Positions 1 to 8,794 of a DNA stretch of 64,000 nucleotides are shown in pieces (within the stretch, counting starts at the first letter, position 1; every line of letters starts with the position of its first letter). The translations under genes were made by a program, and so were the position numbers. This DNA is from Flaviflagellibacter deserti (lineage in GTDB: Bacteria > Pseudomonadota > Alphaproteobacteria > Rhizobiales > Methylopilaceae). The DNA is taken from assembly GCF_042652085.1 (NCBI RefSeq), contig NZ_JBHSJF010000006.1, positions 1,116,001 through 1,180,000 of the forward strand. Direction: 5' to 3'. A model generated the notes under the pieces. It was not told where the DNA came from. It saw only the letters and a program-made list of their open reading frames with translations, and did not search any database.

Positions 1-708
1 CGATTCGACGATCTTCTCCTGCACGTTAGCAGGCTTGCCCTGGTGCTTTTCAAGAAGGATCGCCTTCTCGCGCTCGAGCGTGCCAGCATCGATACCAGAA
101 GGATCGACAGCGGTCGGGCTCATCGCCGCGACGTGCATCGCGATATTGCGGCCAAGAGCCGAAAGTTTCTCGACATCGCCCTTCGATTCCAGCGCGATCA
201 GCACACCGATCCGGCCGAGACCTTCGGTCACGGCGCCGTGGACGTAGCTCGCAATAACGCCGTCGGCCACCGTCAGCTTGGTCGTGCGGCGGATATTCAT
301 GTTCTCGCCGATCGTGGCGATCAGCTCGTTGAGGGTGTCCTTGATCGAGACCTTGCCACCCGGGAAGTGAGCAGCCTCGAGGGCCTCGACGGTGCCGTCA
401 CCGTTGAGCGCGACCTTGGCCGCCTCGCGGACGAAGCCCTGGAAATCCGGATTGCGTGCAACGAAGTCCGTCTCGGAGTTCACTTCGAGAGCGGTCGCGG
501 TCTTGCCCGAGGATTCGACGGCGACGAGACCCTCGGCAGCGATGCGACCGGCCTTCTTCGCGGCCTTGGCGAGGCCCTTCTTGCGCAGCCAGTCGATCGC
601 GGCTTCCATATCACCGTCGGTCTCGGCCAACGCGGCCTTACAATCCATCATGCCAGCCGCGGTCTTGTCGCGCAGCTCCTTCACCATGGCAGCGGTGATG
701 TTCGCCAT
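1..708 (-). CDS. tsf: Elongation factor Ts, C-terminus cut by the window edge
   Basis: Guanine-nucleotide exchange factor that recycles EF-Tu-GDP in the cytoplasm. The N-terminus reads MANITAAMVKELRDKTAAGM, the conserved UBA-like EF-Tu-binding start of the family, and is followed by the TDFVARN motif of the core domain. About 236 codons are visible and no stop is reached before base 1, so the last third of a roughly 300-residue protein is missing. It lies 67 bases downstream of rpsB on the same strand, the usual rpsB-tsf operon. The identity is secure. Confidence 0.97.
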   Translation of the reverse strand, partial: MANITAAMVKELRDKTAAGMMDCKAALAETDGDMEAAIDWLRKKGLAKAAKKAGRIAAEGLVAVESSGKTATALEVNSETDFVARNPDFQGFVREAAKVALNGDGTVEALEAAHFPGGKVSIKDTLNELIATIGENMNIRRTTKLTVADGVIASYVHGAVTEGLGRIGVLIALESKGDVEKLSALGRNIAMHVAAMSPTAVDPSGIDAGTLEREKAILLEKHQGKPANVQEKIVES

Positions 709-740
709 CTTCTTCCTCGTACGATCTTTAAGCGGAAGGA

Positions 741-766
741 CGGCGCGATCCGCGAGAATCGCGCCG
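741..766 (-). terminator. Intergenic hairpin between rpsB and tsf
   Basis: A perfect 9-bp inverted repeat (CGGCGCGAT / ATCGCGCCG) with an 8-base loop fills the short rpsB-tsf gap. There is no T-run after it on the minus strand, so it is more likely an attenuator or RNA-processing/stability hairpin than a full terminator. Structure is seen; function is inferred. Confidence 0.4.
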
Positions 767-775
767 TTTCAATGA

Positions 776-1783
776 TTATGCCGTCGCGAGTTCACGCGAC
801 TGCGACACCCAGCCTTCGAGGCGTCCGCCGGCCTTCAGGTCGGCTTCGGCGGCCTCGGCATCGGCCGGGGTCATGGCAGCGAGCTGCCAGTAGTGGAAGA
901 TGCCGTAATCGTTCAGCTTCTTCTCGAGCTGCGGACCAACGCCGGAAAGCTTGGTCAGGTCGTCCGGAGCGCCACGGGGAGCGGCAAGCTTCTCGTAGGA
1001 CTCGGCCGGAACTTCGAGGTCCGACGTCGCGGCCGGAAGCGTCTCCATGATCACAGGCTCCTCGGCGGCGCCGAGATCCATGCCCGAGCGGCCCTGAGCA
1101 CGACCGATGCCGTCGATCGCGGCACGGGCGACGAGATCGCAGATCAGGACAAGCGCGCGGCCAGCGTCGTCATTGCCCGGGATCGGATAGGTGATGCCGT
1201 CCGGATCGCAGTTCGAATCGACGAGAGCGGCAACCGGGATGTTGAGGCGCTTGGCCTCCTGGATCGCGATCGCTTCCTTGTTGGTGTCGATGATGAAGAT
1301 CAGGTCCGGCAGGCCGCCCATATCGCGGATGCCGCCGAGCGCGCGGTCCAGCTTCTCCTTCTCCCGCGACAGCGTCAGGCGCTCCTTTTTGGTGAAGCCC
1401 TGGCCTTCGCCCGAGAGCACTTCCTCAAGTTTGCGGAGGCGCTGGATCGAGTGGGAGATCGTCTTCCAGTTGGTCAGCATGCCGCCGAGCCAACGCGAAT
1501 TGACGTAGTACTGCGCCGAGCGACGCGCGGCATCGGCCACCGGATCCTGGGCCTGGCGCTTCGTGCCGACGAGCAGCACGCGACCGCCCTTGGCGACGGT
1601 GTCCGATATCTGCTGCAGTGCCTGGTTCAGAAGCGGAACCGTCTGCGCGAGATCGAGAATGTGAATGTTGTTGCGGGTGCCGAAAATGAACGGAGCCATT
1701 TTCGGGTTCCAGCGGTGGGCCTGGTGGCCGAAATGAACGCCCGCTTCGAGGAGCGAACGCAGGTTTACGTCAGGAAGTGCCAT
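776..1783 (-). CDS. rpsB: 30S ribosomal protein S2 with C-terminal extension
   Basis: Small-subunit ribosomal protein. The start MALPDVNLRSLLEAGVHFGH is the S2 signature, so the ATG at 1783 was chosen although the frame stays open upstream to 2038. The protein is 335 residues, about 80-100 longer than Escherichia coli S2 (about 240). The last 62 residues (about 274-335) form a helix-hairpin-helix-like module with the motif LSGVGPQLEKKL. Some Hyphomicrobiales S2 proteins are known to be similarly long (for example in Bradyrhizobium). It is first in an operon with tsf. Confidence 0.97.
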   Translation of the reverse strand: MALPDVNLRSLLEAGVHFGHQAHRWNPKMAPFIFGTRNNIHILDLAQTVPLLNQALQQISDTVAKGGRVLLVGTKRQAQDPVADAARRSAQYYVNSRWLGGMLTNWKTISHSIQRLRKLEEVLSGEGQGFTKKERLTLSREKEKLDRALGGIRDMGGLPDLIFIIDTNKEAIAIQEAKRLNIPVAALVDSNCDPDGITYPIPGNDDAGRALVLICDLVARAAIDGIGRAQGRSGMDLGAAEEPVIMETLPAATSDLEVPAESYEKLAAPRGAPDDLTKLSGVGPQLEKKLNDYGIFHYWQLAAMTPADAEAAEADLKAGGRLEGWVSQSRELATA

Positions 1784-2027
1784 TTGCAATTCTCCGGTTG
1801 ATAGCCGCCGCGGACGTGACCTCTTCCCGAAGGACAAGGCACCGGATCGCAATCGAATGCGAAAGTCCGCGTGTGGAATGGGCGCGCTTATAGGGGAAGC
1901 GAACCGGAAGGGCAAGGCGGAAAGACCGCATTTGTTCCTGCCGTAAACGACGTTTTCAACCTCCGGTGCTGGCGAAGCCCGAAGACCGTCACGATCTGAT
2001 GGCGACCAACAAATCGCGGAGGCCACG
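1784..2027 (-). promoter_or_regulatory. rpsB upstream region / leader
   Basis: About 240 bases between rpsB and the divergent DUF427 gene. It must hold the rpsB promoter and untranslated leader. S2 leaders are often autoregulated, but I cannot match this stretch to a named RNA family, and I see no unambiguous -35/-10 pair. Confidence 0.3.
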
Positions 2028-2399
2028 ATGGCCGTCAAGGAAATCCGAATCCCGAGCGCAGATCACCCGATAACCATCGAGCCGTACAAGGGCCGAGTCA
2101 TCGTGAAGTCCGACGGCAGAATCATAGCCGACAGCCGTGCCACGCTCGTCCTTCGGGAAGCGAGTTATCCCCCTGTCCACTACATTCCTCGCAAGGATGT
2201 AAACATGACTCTCCTCGAACGCACCGCTCACGCGACCTATTGCCCGTATAAGGGCGATGCATCCTATTTCAGCGTCCCTCTGCTGGGAGCGGGCGCCGCC
2301 AATGCCGTCTGGACATACGAAAAGCCGTACGAGGCCGTCGCGCCGATTGAAAGCCACCTCGCCTTCTACCCGGATCGCGTCGAGATCACCGAGGAATAG
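2028..2399 (+). CDS. DUF427 domain protein
   Basis: A 123-residue protein belonging to DUF427, a small beta-rich family of unknown biochemical role. The family hallmarks are all visible: YPPVHYIPRKDV, then TYCPYKGDASYF, then WTYEKPYE, and FYPDRVEI near the C-terminus. Length is typical. It is divergent from rpsB and convergent with dnaE, with only 7 bases between the stops. Family assignment is strong; function is unknown. Confidence 0.88.
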   Translation: MAVKEIRIPSADHPITIEPYKGRVIVKSDGRIIADSRATLVLREASYPPVHYIPRKDVNMTLLERTAHATYCPYKGDASYFSVPLLGAGAANAVWTYEKPYEAVAPIESHLAFYPDRVEITEE

Positions 2400-2406
2400 C
2401 GGGAGA

Positions 2407-5400
2407 TCAGCCGACGACGTCCATCACGCCCGGCACAGCCTTGATCGCTGCCGCAACCGGCGGCGAGACCCGATATTTACCCGGCAACTTGATCTCAACC
2501 TCGGTGCCGCCATCGACCAGCATCACGAAGCTGACTTCACTCTCGCCGCCTTTCTGCAGGCGGCTGGCGACGAGATCCGCAGGTTTGGAATCGCGCAGGA
2601 AGACCTGAAGGGAGCGCGAGAGATTGGAGGCGGCATCCTCCAACGGCTGGACGCCAGTGATCCGCGCCCTCACCTCCTCGCCTTCCATTGAGGCCTGAAG
2701 CGTGACGACGATCGACTGGTTCGGCTCCAGCATGTCGCGATACTGCGCCAGCGCCTCCGAGAACATGATCGCCTCGTAATGGCCGGTCGGGTCCGACAGC
2801 TTGATGATGCCCATCCGGTTGCCAGACTTCGTACGCTTCTCCTGCCGCGACAGTACCGTCGCCGCGAGTCGACCGGCGGTCGCACCCTGGCGCACAGAGG
2901 CGACGAAGTCCGACCAGCGCTGGAGTTTCATTCGCGAGAGCAGGCCTGAATAGGCGTCGAGCGGGTGGCCTGTCAGGAAGAACCCGATTGCCTCGTATTC
3001 CCGGGTCAGCCTGTCGCCCGGGAGCCAGGCATCGACTTTGGGGATACGGATCGCTTCCGGCTCGACGCCACCGAAAAGACCGCCCTGACCCGATTGCTTC
3101 TCGCCCTGCGTCCGACCCGCGATCGCGACGATCTCCTCGAGCGCCGCGAGCACGGCCGCGCGGTTCCTCTCGAGGCAGTCGAAGGCCCCCGCCTGCACCA
3201 GGCTTTCGAGCGTCCGTTTGTTGACCGCCTTCGGATCGAGCCTCCGGGCGAAATCACCGAGATCCCCGAATGGTGTGTCGCCGCGCGCAGCGACAATCGC
3301 GGCCGCGGCCTGCGAACCGACGCCCTTCACGGCAGCAAGCGCATAGCGGATCGCGCCCTGATGCACGCCGAACTCGACCTCTGACGTGTTGACCGATGGC
3401 GGCTCGACCTTAATGCCGAGCCGCTGCGCCTCGGTCCGGAATTCGGCCAGCTTGTCGGTCGAGCCCATATCCATGGTCATCGACGCCGCCATGAACTCGA
3501 CCGGGTAGTTCGCCTTGAGATAGGCCGTCTGGTAGGCGACGAGCGCATAGGCCGCCGCGTGACTCTTGTTGAATCCGTAGTCGGCGAATTTGGCGAGCAG
3601 ATCGAAGATCGCGTCGGCGTCCGACTTCTTGACCTCGCGCTCGGTCGAGCCGGCGACGAACAGGCCGCGCTGCTGCTCCATCTCGGCTCGGATCTTCTTA
3701 CCCATCGCGCGACGCAGAAGGTCCGCCTGGCCCAGCGAGTAGCCGGCCAGGATCTGCGCGATCTGCATCACCTGTTCCTGGTAGATGATGACGCCGAAGG
3801 TCTCGGCCAGCACCGCCTCGATCTTGGGGTGCGGATATTCCGGCTTCTCGCGGCCATGCTTTCTGGCGCAATAGGTCGGAATGTTCGCCATAGGGCCCGG
3901 ACGATAGAGCGCGACGAGCGCGACGATGTCCTCGAACCGGTCCGGCCGCATGTCGATCAGCGCGCGCCGCATGCCTGCGCTTTCCACCTGGAACACGCCG
4001 ACCGTCTCGCCGCGTCCCATCATCTCGTATGCATCTTTGTTGTCGAGCGGGATGCGTGACAGGTCGAGGTCGATGTCACGAGCCTTCAGGTGCTGAACGG
4101 TCTTCGTGAGGGTCGTCAGCGTCTTGAGGCCGAGGAAGTCGAACTTCACGAGGCCCGCCTGCTCGACCCACTTCATGTTGAACTGGGTGACCGGCATGTC
4201 CGAACGCGGGTCTCGGTAGAGCGGCGTGAACTCCGCCAGCGGCTTGATGCCGATCACGATGCCCGCTGCATGCGTCGAGGCATGGCGATAAAGGCCTTCG
4301 AGCTTCAGCGCGATGTCGAGCATGCGGCCGACGCGCGGATCCTCCTCGCGTGCCACCTCGAAACGAGGCTCGTCCTTGATCGCCTGCGCGAGCGTCACCG
4401 GATTGGCCGGGTTCTGCGGCACCAGCTTGCACAGCTTGTCGACCTGCCCATAGGGCATTTCCAGCACGCGGCCGACGTCGCGCATCACGCCGCGCGCCTG
4501 CAGCGTGCCAAAGGTGATGATCTGCGCGACCCGGTCGTGGCCGTATTTCTCCTGGACGTAGCGGATGACCTCCTCGCGCCGCTCCTGGCAGAAGTCGATG
4601 TCGAAATCCGGCATCGAGACGCGTTCGGGATTGAGGAAGCGTTCGAACAGAAGGCCGAAGCGGATGGGATCGAGATCGGTGATCGTCAGCGCCCAGGCAA
4701 CGAGCGAGCCCGCGCCCGAACCACGACCCGGCCCGACCGGGATATCGTGCGCCTTGGCCCATTTGATGAAGTCCGAGACGATCAGGAAGTAGCCGGGGAA
4801 TTTCATTCCCTCGATCACGTTGAGCTCGAATTCGAGCCTCTTGGCGTAGTCCTGCTCCGTCAGGTTCGGCGCACAGCCGTGAACCGCAAGACGCTCGGCA
4901 AGACCTTCGCGTGCCTGCCTCTTCAGCTCCTCGGCCTCGTCGCCGTCGGCGGTAAAGCGCGGCAGCATGGGCTTGGTCGCGCGCGGCCGGTAGCGGCAAC
5001 GCCGGGCGATCTCGACGGTGTTCTCCGTCGCCTCCGGGAGATCGGCGAACAGCGCGACCATTTCCGCCCGGCTCTTGAACCGATGCTCAGGGGTGGCCTG
5101 CCTGCGGTCCTGATCGGCGACCATCCGGCTCTCTGCGATGGCAAGCAGGGCGTCATGAGCTTCATGGTCAGCGGCCGTCGCGAAATAGCAGGCATTGGTC
5201 GCGACCAGCGGTATGCCGTGTGCGTATGCCAGATCGACGAGCTTCGGCTCGGCAAGCGCTTCCGCATCGGTGCCGTGTCGCTGCAGCTCGATATAGAGTC
5301 GGTCACCGAAAATTCCGGAAAGCGTCGCAATCCGGGATGCTGCAAGATCCTCGCGTCCTTCGACGATCGCCCGGTTCAGCGGTCCTTCCGGGCCACCGGT

Positions 5401-5817
5401 CAGCGCGATCAGCCCGGCCGCGCGCTTCGCCAATGTCGCGACACTGACGAAGGGCTCCGATGGATCGGTCTCCAGGAAACCCGCGCTCGTCAGACCGAGC
5501 AGGTTGACGTATCCCTCTTCCGACTGCGCGAGGAGAACGAGTCTCGGCTTTTCCTCCGCCCCAAGCCGTGCCCCGGGGGCGGCTTCACGGTCGCCGAAAT
5601 CAACCGCGATCGTCGCGCCGACAATCGGCTGAATGCCCTCACCGGCAAACTTTTCGGAGAACTCCAGCGCTCCGAACAGGTTCGACGTATCGGTCAGCGC
5701 GACGGCCGGCATCTTGTCGGCCTTGGTCAGCTCCGCGAGCTTCTTGACGGTCAGCGCGCCTTCAAGGAGTGAGAAGGCCGAATGGACATGCAGATGGACA
5801 AAACCGACATCCGCCAT
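2407..5817 (-). CDS. dnaE: DNA polymerase III alpha subunit
   Basis: Catalytic subunit of the chromosomal replicase. Order: N-terminal PHP domain (HLHVHSAFSLLEG), family C polymerase palm with the catalytic Asp pair in MPDFDIDFCQERR, fingers with GFNKSHAAAYALVAY, helix-hairpin-helix region, and a C-terminal OB fold. It is 1136 residues, typical of DnaE1. The ATG at 5817 is preceded by AGGAG at good spacing, whereas the upstream TTG at 5835 has no ribosome-binding site. It overlaps nothing; a small ORF begins 22 bases upstream on the same strand. Confidence 0.97.
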   Translation of the reverse strand: MADVGFVHLHVHSAFSLLEGALTVKKLAELTKADKMPAVALTDTSNLFGALEFSEKFAGEGIQPIVGATIAVDFGDREAAPGARLGAEEKPRLVLLAQSEEGYVNLLGLTSAGFLETDPSEPFVSVATLAKRAAGLIALTGGPEGPLNRAIVEGREDLAASRIATLSGIFGDRLYIELQRHGTDAEALAEPKLVDLAYAHGIPLVATNACYFATAADHEAHDALLAIAESRMVADQDRRQATPEHRFKSRAEMVALFADLPEATENTVEIARRCRYRPRATKPMLPRFTADGDEAEELKRQAREGLAERLAVHGCAPNLTEQDYAKRLEFELNVIEGMKFPGYFLIVSDFIKWAKAHDIPVGPGRGSGAGSLVAWALTITDLDPIRFGLLFERFLNPERVSMPDFDIDFCQERREEVIRYVQEKYGHDRVAQIITFGTLQARGVMRDVGRVLEMPYGQVDKLCKLVPQNPANPVTLAQAIKDEPRFEVAREEDPRVGRMLDIALKLEGLYRHASTHAAGIVIGIKPLAEFTPLYRDPRSDMPVTQFNMKWVEQAGLVKFDFLGLKTLTTLTKTVQHLKARDIDLDLSRIPLDNKDAYEMMGRGETVGVFQVESAGMRRALIDMRPDRFEDIVALVALYRPGPMANIPTYCARKHGREKPEYPHPKIEAVLAETFGVIIYQEQVMQIAQILAGYSLGQADLLRRAMGKKIRAEMEQQRGLFVAGSTEREVKKSDADAIFDLLAKFADYGFNKSHAAAYALVAYQTAYLKANYPVEFMAASMTMDMGSTDKLAEFRTEAQRLGIKVEPPSVNTSEVEFGVHQGAIRYALAAVKGVGSQAAAAIVAARGDTPFGDLGDFARRLDPKAVNKRTLESLVQAGAFDCLERNRAAVLAALEEIVAIAGRTQGEKQSGQGGLFGGVEPEAIRIPKVDAWLPGDRLTREYEAIGFFLTGHPLDAYSGLLSRMKLQRWSDFVASVRQGATAGRLAATVLSRQEKRTKSGNRMGIIKLSDPTGHYEAIMFSEALAQYRDMLEPNQSIVVTLQASMEGEEVRARITGVQPLEDAASNLSRSLQVFLRDSKPADLVASRLQKGGESEVSFVMLVDGGTEVEIKLPGKYRVSPPVAAAIKAVPGVMDVVG

Positions 5818-5838
5818 CGCCACTCGCTCCTTCAAAAC

Positions 5839-5949
5839 TCACAAGATGGGCAGCGCGTCCGCCCAGATCAGGACCATCGCGACGAAAGCCGCGACCGCGC
5901 CGAATTCCGCAACATCGGAAAGAATGCGATTGAGGGTGCCCAAAGCCAT
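5839..5949 (-). CDS. Small single-pass membrane peptide, unrecognised
   Basis: A 36-codon ORF with a strong GGAGG ribosome-binding site 5 bases before ATG. The peptide begins MALGTLNRILSDVAEF and continues with a hydrophobic stretch (GAVAAFVAMVLIWADALPIL) long enough to span a membrane. It ends 21 bases before dnaE on the same strand, so co-transcription with dnaE is likely. I recognise no family. The case rests on the ribosome-binding site, hydrophobicity and position; conservation would decide. Confidence 0.5.
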   Translation of the reverse strand: MALGTLNRILSDVAEFGAVAAFVAMVLIWADALPIL

Positions 5950-6069
5950 GACCGCCTCCTGTTTTCCACTGTGTTCTTGTTTTGTTCTTTCTGCCAAGAA
6001 GAGTCAAGCGCCTTTCTCGCTGGTATGCCCGATGGGCTATAGCGAACGAGGATTTCGGAGGAGGACACA

Positions 6070-6267
6070 ATAAATATCAGCGCGCGAACCAGATCACGCG
6101 CAAGGTGATCGAGGTCACCGAAGGCGACGACGTCCCATGTCCGCATCGATATCGGGAACGGCCAGATCATCTCGTCCATCACCAACGAGGCCATCGACGA
6201 GCTCGGGCTGAAGACCGGCGCCGCAGCGGTAGCGGTCATCAAGGCGTCCGACGTCATGGACGATTAG
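6070..6267 (+). pseudogene. Decayed molbindin (Mop/TOBE) gene
   Basis: Three frames together encode a complete Mop-type TOBE protein, a small cytoplasmic oxyanion (molybdate) binder. The pieces are NISAR (frame 1), NQITRKVIEVTEGDD (frame 2), and SHVRIDIGNGQIISSITNEA... to VIKASDVMDD (frame 1 again). One base is missing near 6086 and one is extra near 6132; the original frame hits TGA at 6106-6108. The expected start codon is ATA (6070-6072) although a good GGAGGAGGA site remains at 6057-6065. Two indels plus a lost start argue for real decay over one sequencing error. Confidence 0.8.
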
Positions 6268-6362
6268 GCTCCTCTTCTTTGCCGCCGCGCATGTGTACCA
6301 GACATGCGGGTGCGGCGGCTCAAGTCGATCGCAACCGCGAATTGAAAGACTCCCAGGGGGCT

Positions 6363-6387
6363 GGAACGCTCCACCGCTTTGGGCGTT
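6363..6387 (+). promoter_or_regulatory. Candidate EcfG-type promoter
   Basis: GGAAC (6363-6367), exactly 16 bases, then CGTT (6384-6387). This matches the -35/-10 consensus of the alphaproteobacterial general stress sigma factor EcfG. It points toward the secreted protein gene at 6520, about 125 bases downstream of the predicted start of transcription. Sequence match only. Confidence 0.45.
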
Positions 6388-6519
6388 CACACCTCCAAGC
6401 GCCATCTCTGGCCCGAGCGCGTCGTACACTAAATAACCGGGTACGAACGTGAATTTCAGCTAGGGCGACTCGGACGAAGAGCGCAGCATAAAAAAGCTTC
6501 GCCGTGGGAGTGCCGTCCG

Positions 6520-6819
6520 ATGATCAGGCAATCCTTGCTCGTAGGTGCGTTAGCGTTCGGTGCGTCGCAGGCGGCCGCCCACAGCTGGTACGATTACGAC
6601 TGCTGTTCGGACCGAGACTGCAAGCCCATCTCCAAGGACGACGTCAAAGCTGGCGACAATGGCTGGCGAATACTCGCGACCAAGGAAGTGATCCCCTACA
6701 CGTCCGTCCGGCGATCGCCGGACGGGCAATTTCACCGCTGCACCAAGGCCTTCGACCCTGCCTCCACGGTGAAGTGGGACGTCACCATCTGCCTGTATGT
6801 GCCGGATCAGGGCAGCTAG
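6520..6819 (+). CDS. Small secreted Cys-containing protein, unknown function
   Basis: A 99-residue protein with a Sec-type signal peptide (MIRQSLLVGALAFGASQAAA, cleavage after AAA or AHS). The mature part begins HSWYDYDCCSDRDCKPI and has five Cys in all (CC, C, C, C), suggesting disulfides or metal binding in the periplasm. I have seen similar small WYDYxCCSxxDC proteins only as uncharacterised proteins in this order. Its stop shares the bases CTAG with the stop of lolD on the other strand. A candidate EcfG promoter lies upstream. Confidence 0.8.
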   Translation: MIRQSLLVGALAFGASQAAAHSWYDYDCCSDRDCKPISKDDVKAGDNGWRILATKEVIPYTSVRRSPDGQFHRCTKAFDPASTVKWDVTICLYVPDQGS

Positions 6820-7490
6820 ACCTCGACGGCCAGACCGTCCCTGAGGGTGATGCGCCGGTCCATCCGGGCAGCGAGTTCGAGATTGTGCGTGGCGACGAGC
6901 GCGGAGAGACCGGTCGCCTTGATCAGCTTGAACAGACTCTCAAACACGGCTTCAGCTGTCACCACGTCGAGATTGCCGGTCGGTTCGTCGGCGAAAAGGA
7001 CTCGCGGCGCGTTGGCGACGGCACGGGCGATCGCAACACGTTGCTGCTCGCCGCCCGAGAGCTCCGCCGGGCGATGGGTGCCGCGATGGCCAAGGCCTAG
7101 CCATTGCAGCAATTCCTCGGCGCGCTTCCGCGCCTCTTTCTTGTCGAGCCCCGCCACGAGCTGCGGCAGCATGACGTTCTCCATCGCCGAGAACTCGCCC
7201 ATCAAATGATGGAACTGATAGACGAAGCCGACTTCGTGCCGGCGGATACGGGTCCGCTCGGCATCGGACAGTGACGAGGTGGGCCGCCCGCCGATGATCA
7301 CTTCGCCGCCGTCCGGCCGTTCGAGCAGGCCGGCGACATGCAGCAAGGTCGATTTTCCGGCACCCGACGGCGCGACGAGCGCGACAGCCTCGCCGGGATA
7401 CAGGGAGAAATCTGTGCCGCGCAGGATCTCGATCGTCGCCTGACCCTGCTTGTAGCGGCGGTGGATGGCTTCGAGGCGGAGCGTTTCCAT
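6816..7490 (-). CDS. lolD: Lipoprotein-releasing system ATP-binding protein LolD
   Basis: ATPase of the LolCDE complex, which extracts outer-membrane lipoproteins from the inner membrane. ABC motifs are complete: Walker A PSGAGKST (about residues 41-48), Q-loop YQFHH, signature LSGGEQQR, Walker B VLFADEPTGNLD and the switch His in ATHN. The protein is 224 residues from the ATG at 7490, the usual length. The frame is open further upstream but that part lies inside lolC. It follows lolC with a 2-base gap. Generic MacB-type ABC proteins look similar, but the partner fixes the call. Confidence 0.9.
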   Translation of the reverse strand: METLRLEAIHRRYKQGQATIEILRGTDFSLYPGEAVALVAPSGAGKSTLLHVAGLLERPDGGEVIIGGRPTSSLSDAERTRIRRHEVGFVYQFHHLMGEFSAMENVMLPQLVAGLDKKEARKRAEELLQWLGLGHRGTHRPAELSGGEQQRVAIARAVANAPRVLFADEPTGNLDVVTAEAVFESLFKLIKATGLSALVATHNLELAARMDRRITLRDGLAVEV

Positions 7491-7492
7491 GG

Positions 7493-8794
7493 TCACTCGT
7501 ACCGAAGCGCTTCGACCGGATCGAGCCTCGAGGCCCGCCATGCCGGATAAAGGGTGGCGATAAGCGAAAGCGCCAGCGCCATCAGGACCACGGAGATCGT
7601 CTCGCCTATATCCACGTCCGCCGGCAGTTTGCTGAGGAAATAGAGTTCCGGCGAGAACAGCTCGGTCGAGGTGATCCAGGAGATGAACTGGCGGATCGGC
7701 TCGATGTAATGGCAGATCAGCAGGCCGAGGATCACTCCGACGATCGTGCCGATGAAGCCGATCGAGGCGCCGGTGATGACGAAGATGCGCATCACCGTTC
7801 CGCGCGTCGCGCCCATCGTCCGGAGAATGGCGATTGCCTGGCCCTTCTCCTTCACCAGCATGATCAGGCTGGAGATGATGTTGAGATCGGCGACCAGGAC
7901 GATCAGGGTCAGGATCAGGAACATCACGTTACGCTCGACCTCGAGAGCCGAGAAGAAGGTCACGTTGCGCTGCCGCCAGTCGACCAGCAGCACTTCCCGC
8001 TGGGCCGCGTTCTGGATCGGCTGGCGCATCTGCTCGGTCTTGTCAGGGTCGTCGACGAAGACCTCGATCGCGCTGACGTCGCCGCGCCGGTTGAAATAGG
8101 CTTGGGCCTCGGCAAGCGGCAGGAAGACATAAACGGCGTCGTATTCCGACATGCCGACTTCGTAGATCGCCCGGACAGGATAGCCTTTGATGCGCGGCGT
8201 AGTGCCCATCGGGGTCACCGCGCCGCGTGGCGATACCAGCGTCAGGATATCGCCGACGCGAAGGCCCAATTGCTCGGCCAGGCGACGGCCGATGACGACG
8301 CCGAGATTGGTGTCGAAACCTTCGAGCGTGCCTTCCTGGATGTTCTTGCCGACGAGACCCGAGACCTTGATGTCGGCCTCGCGCATGCCGCGAACCAGCA
8401 CGCCACCGGCATTCGAGGCCGATGAGGCGAGCGCCTGCCCCTCGACGAGAGGCGCGGCGAGTCGGACGCCCGGCACTTTGGAAATCCGCTGGGCGACCAC
8501 ATCGAAATCGGTCAGGTCCGATCCGATCGGCTGGACGATGACGTGACCGTTGACGCCGAGAATCTTGCCGAGAAGCTCCTGCCGGAAGCCGTTCATCACT
8601 GCCATGACGATGATGAGCACGGCAACGCCCAGCATCACGCCGAGAAATGAGAACGTGGCCGAGACCGAGATGAACCCCTCGCGCCGGCGCGCCCTCAAAT
8701 AGCGCCCCGCGATCATCCATTCGAACGGCGAGAACGGGGCGGTTCCCCGCCCCCTCGACGCATTCCCGTCGGAAGTCGGGCTTTTTGCGATCAT
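7493..8794 (-). CDS. lolC: Lipoprotein-releasing system permease LolC/LolE family
   Basis: Membrane subunit of the lipoprotein-releasing complex. A cytoplasmic N-terminus is followed by the first transmembrane segment (FLGVMLGVAVLIIVMAVM), the conserved NGFRQELL motif, a large periplasmic domain, and three C-terminal transmembrane segments with LIMLVKEKGQAIAILRTMGA, the FtsX-type coupling motif. It is 433 residues. Only one permease gene is present, so it probably works as a homodimer with LolD, as in lineages with a single LolF-like subunit. Its ATG overlaps the proS stop (ATGA, 8791-8794). Confidence 0.9.
   Translation of the reverse strand: MIAKSPTSDGNASRGRGTAPFSPFEWMIAGRYLRARRREGFISVSATFSFLGVMLGVAVLIIVMAVMNGFRQELLGKILGVNGHVIVQPIGSDLTDFDVVAQRISKVPGVRLAAPLVEGQALASSASNAGGVLVRGMREADIKVSGLVGKNIQEGTLEGFDTNLGVVIGRRLAEQLGLRVGDILTLVSPRGAVTPMGTTPRIKGYPVRAIYEVGMSEYDAVYVFLPLAEAQAYFNRRGDVSAIEVFVDDPDKTEQMRQPIQNAAQREVLLVDWRQRNVTFFSALEVERNVMFLILTLIVLVADLNIISSLIMLVKEKGQAIAILRTMGATRGTVMRIFVITGASIGFIGTIVGVILGLLICHYIEPIRQFISWITSTELFSPELYFLSKLPADVDIGETISVVLMALALSLIATLYPAWRASRLDPVEALRYE

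Noticed and set aside
4090..5772. 560-codon open frame on the plus strand
   Set aside because: It lies entirely opposite dnaE; high GC keeps antisense frames open, and the translation is Arg/Leu/Asp-rich with no motif.
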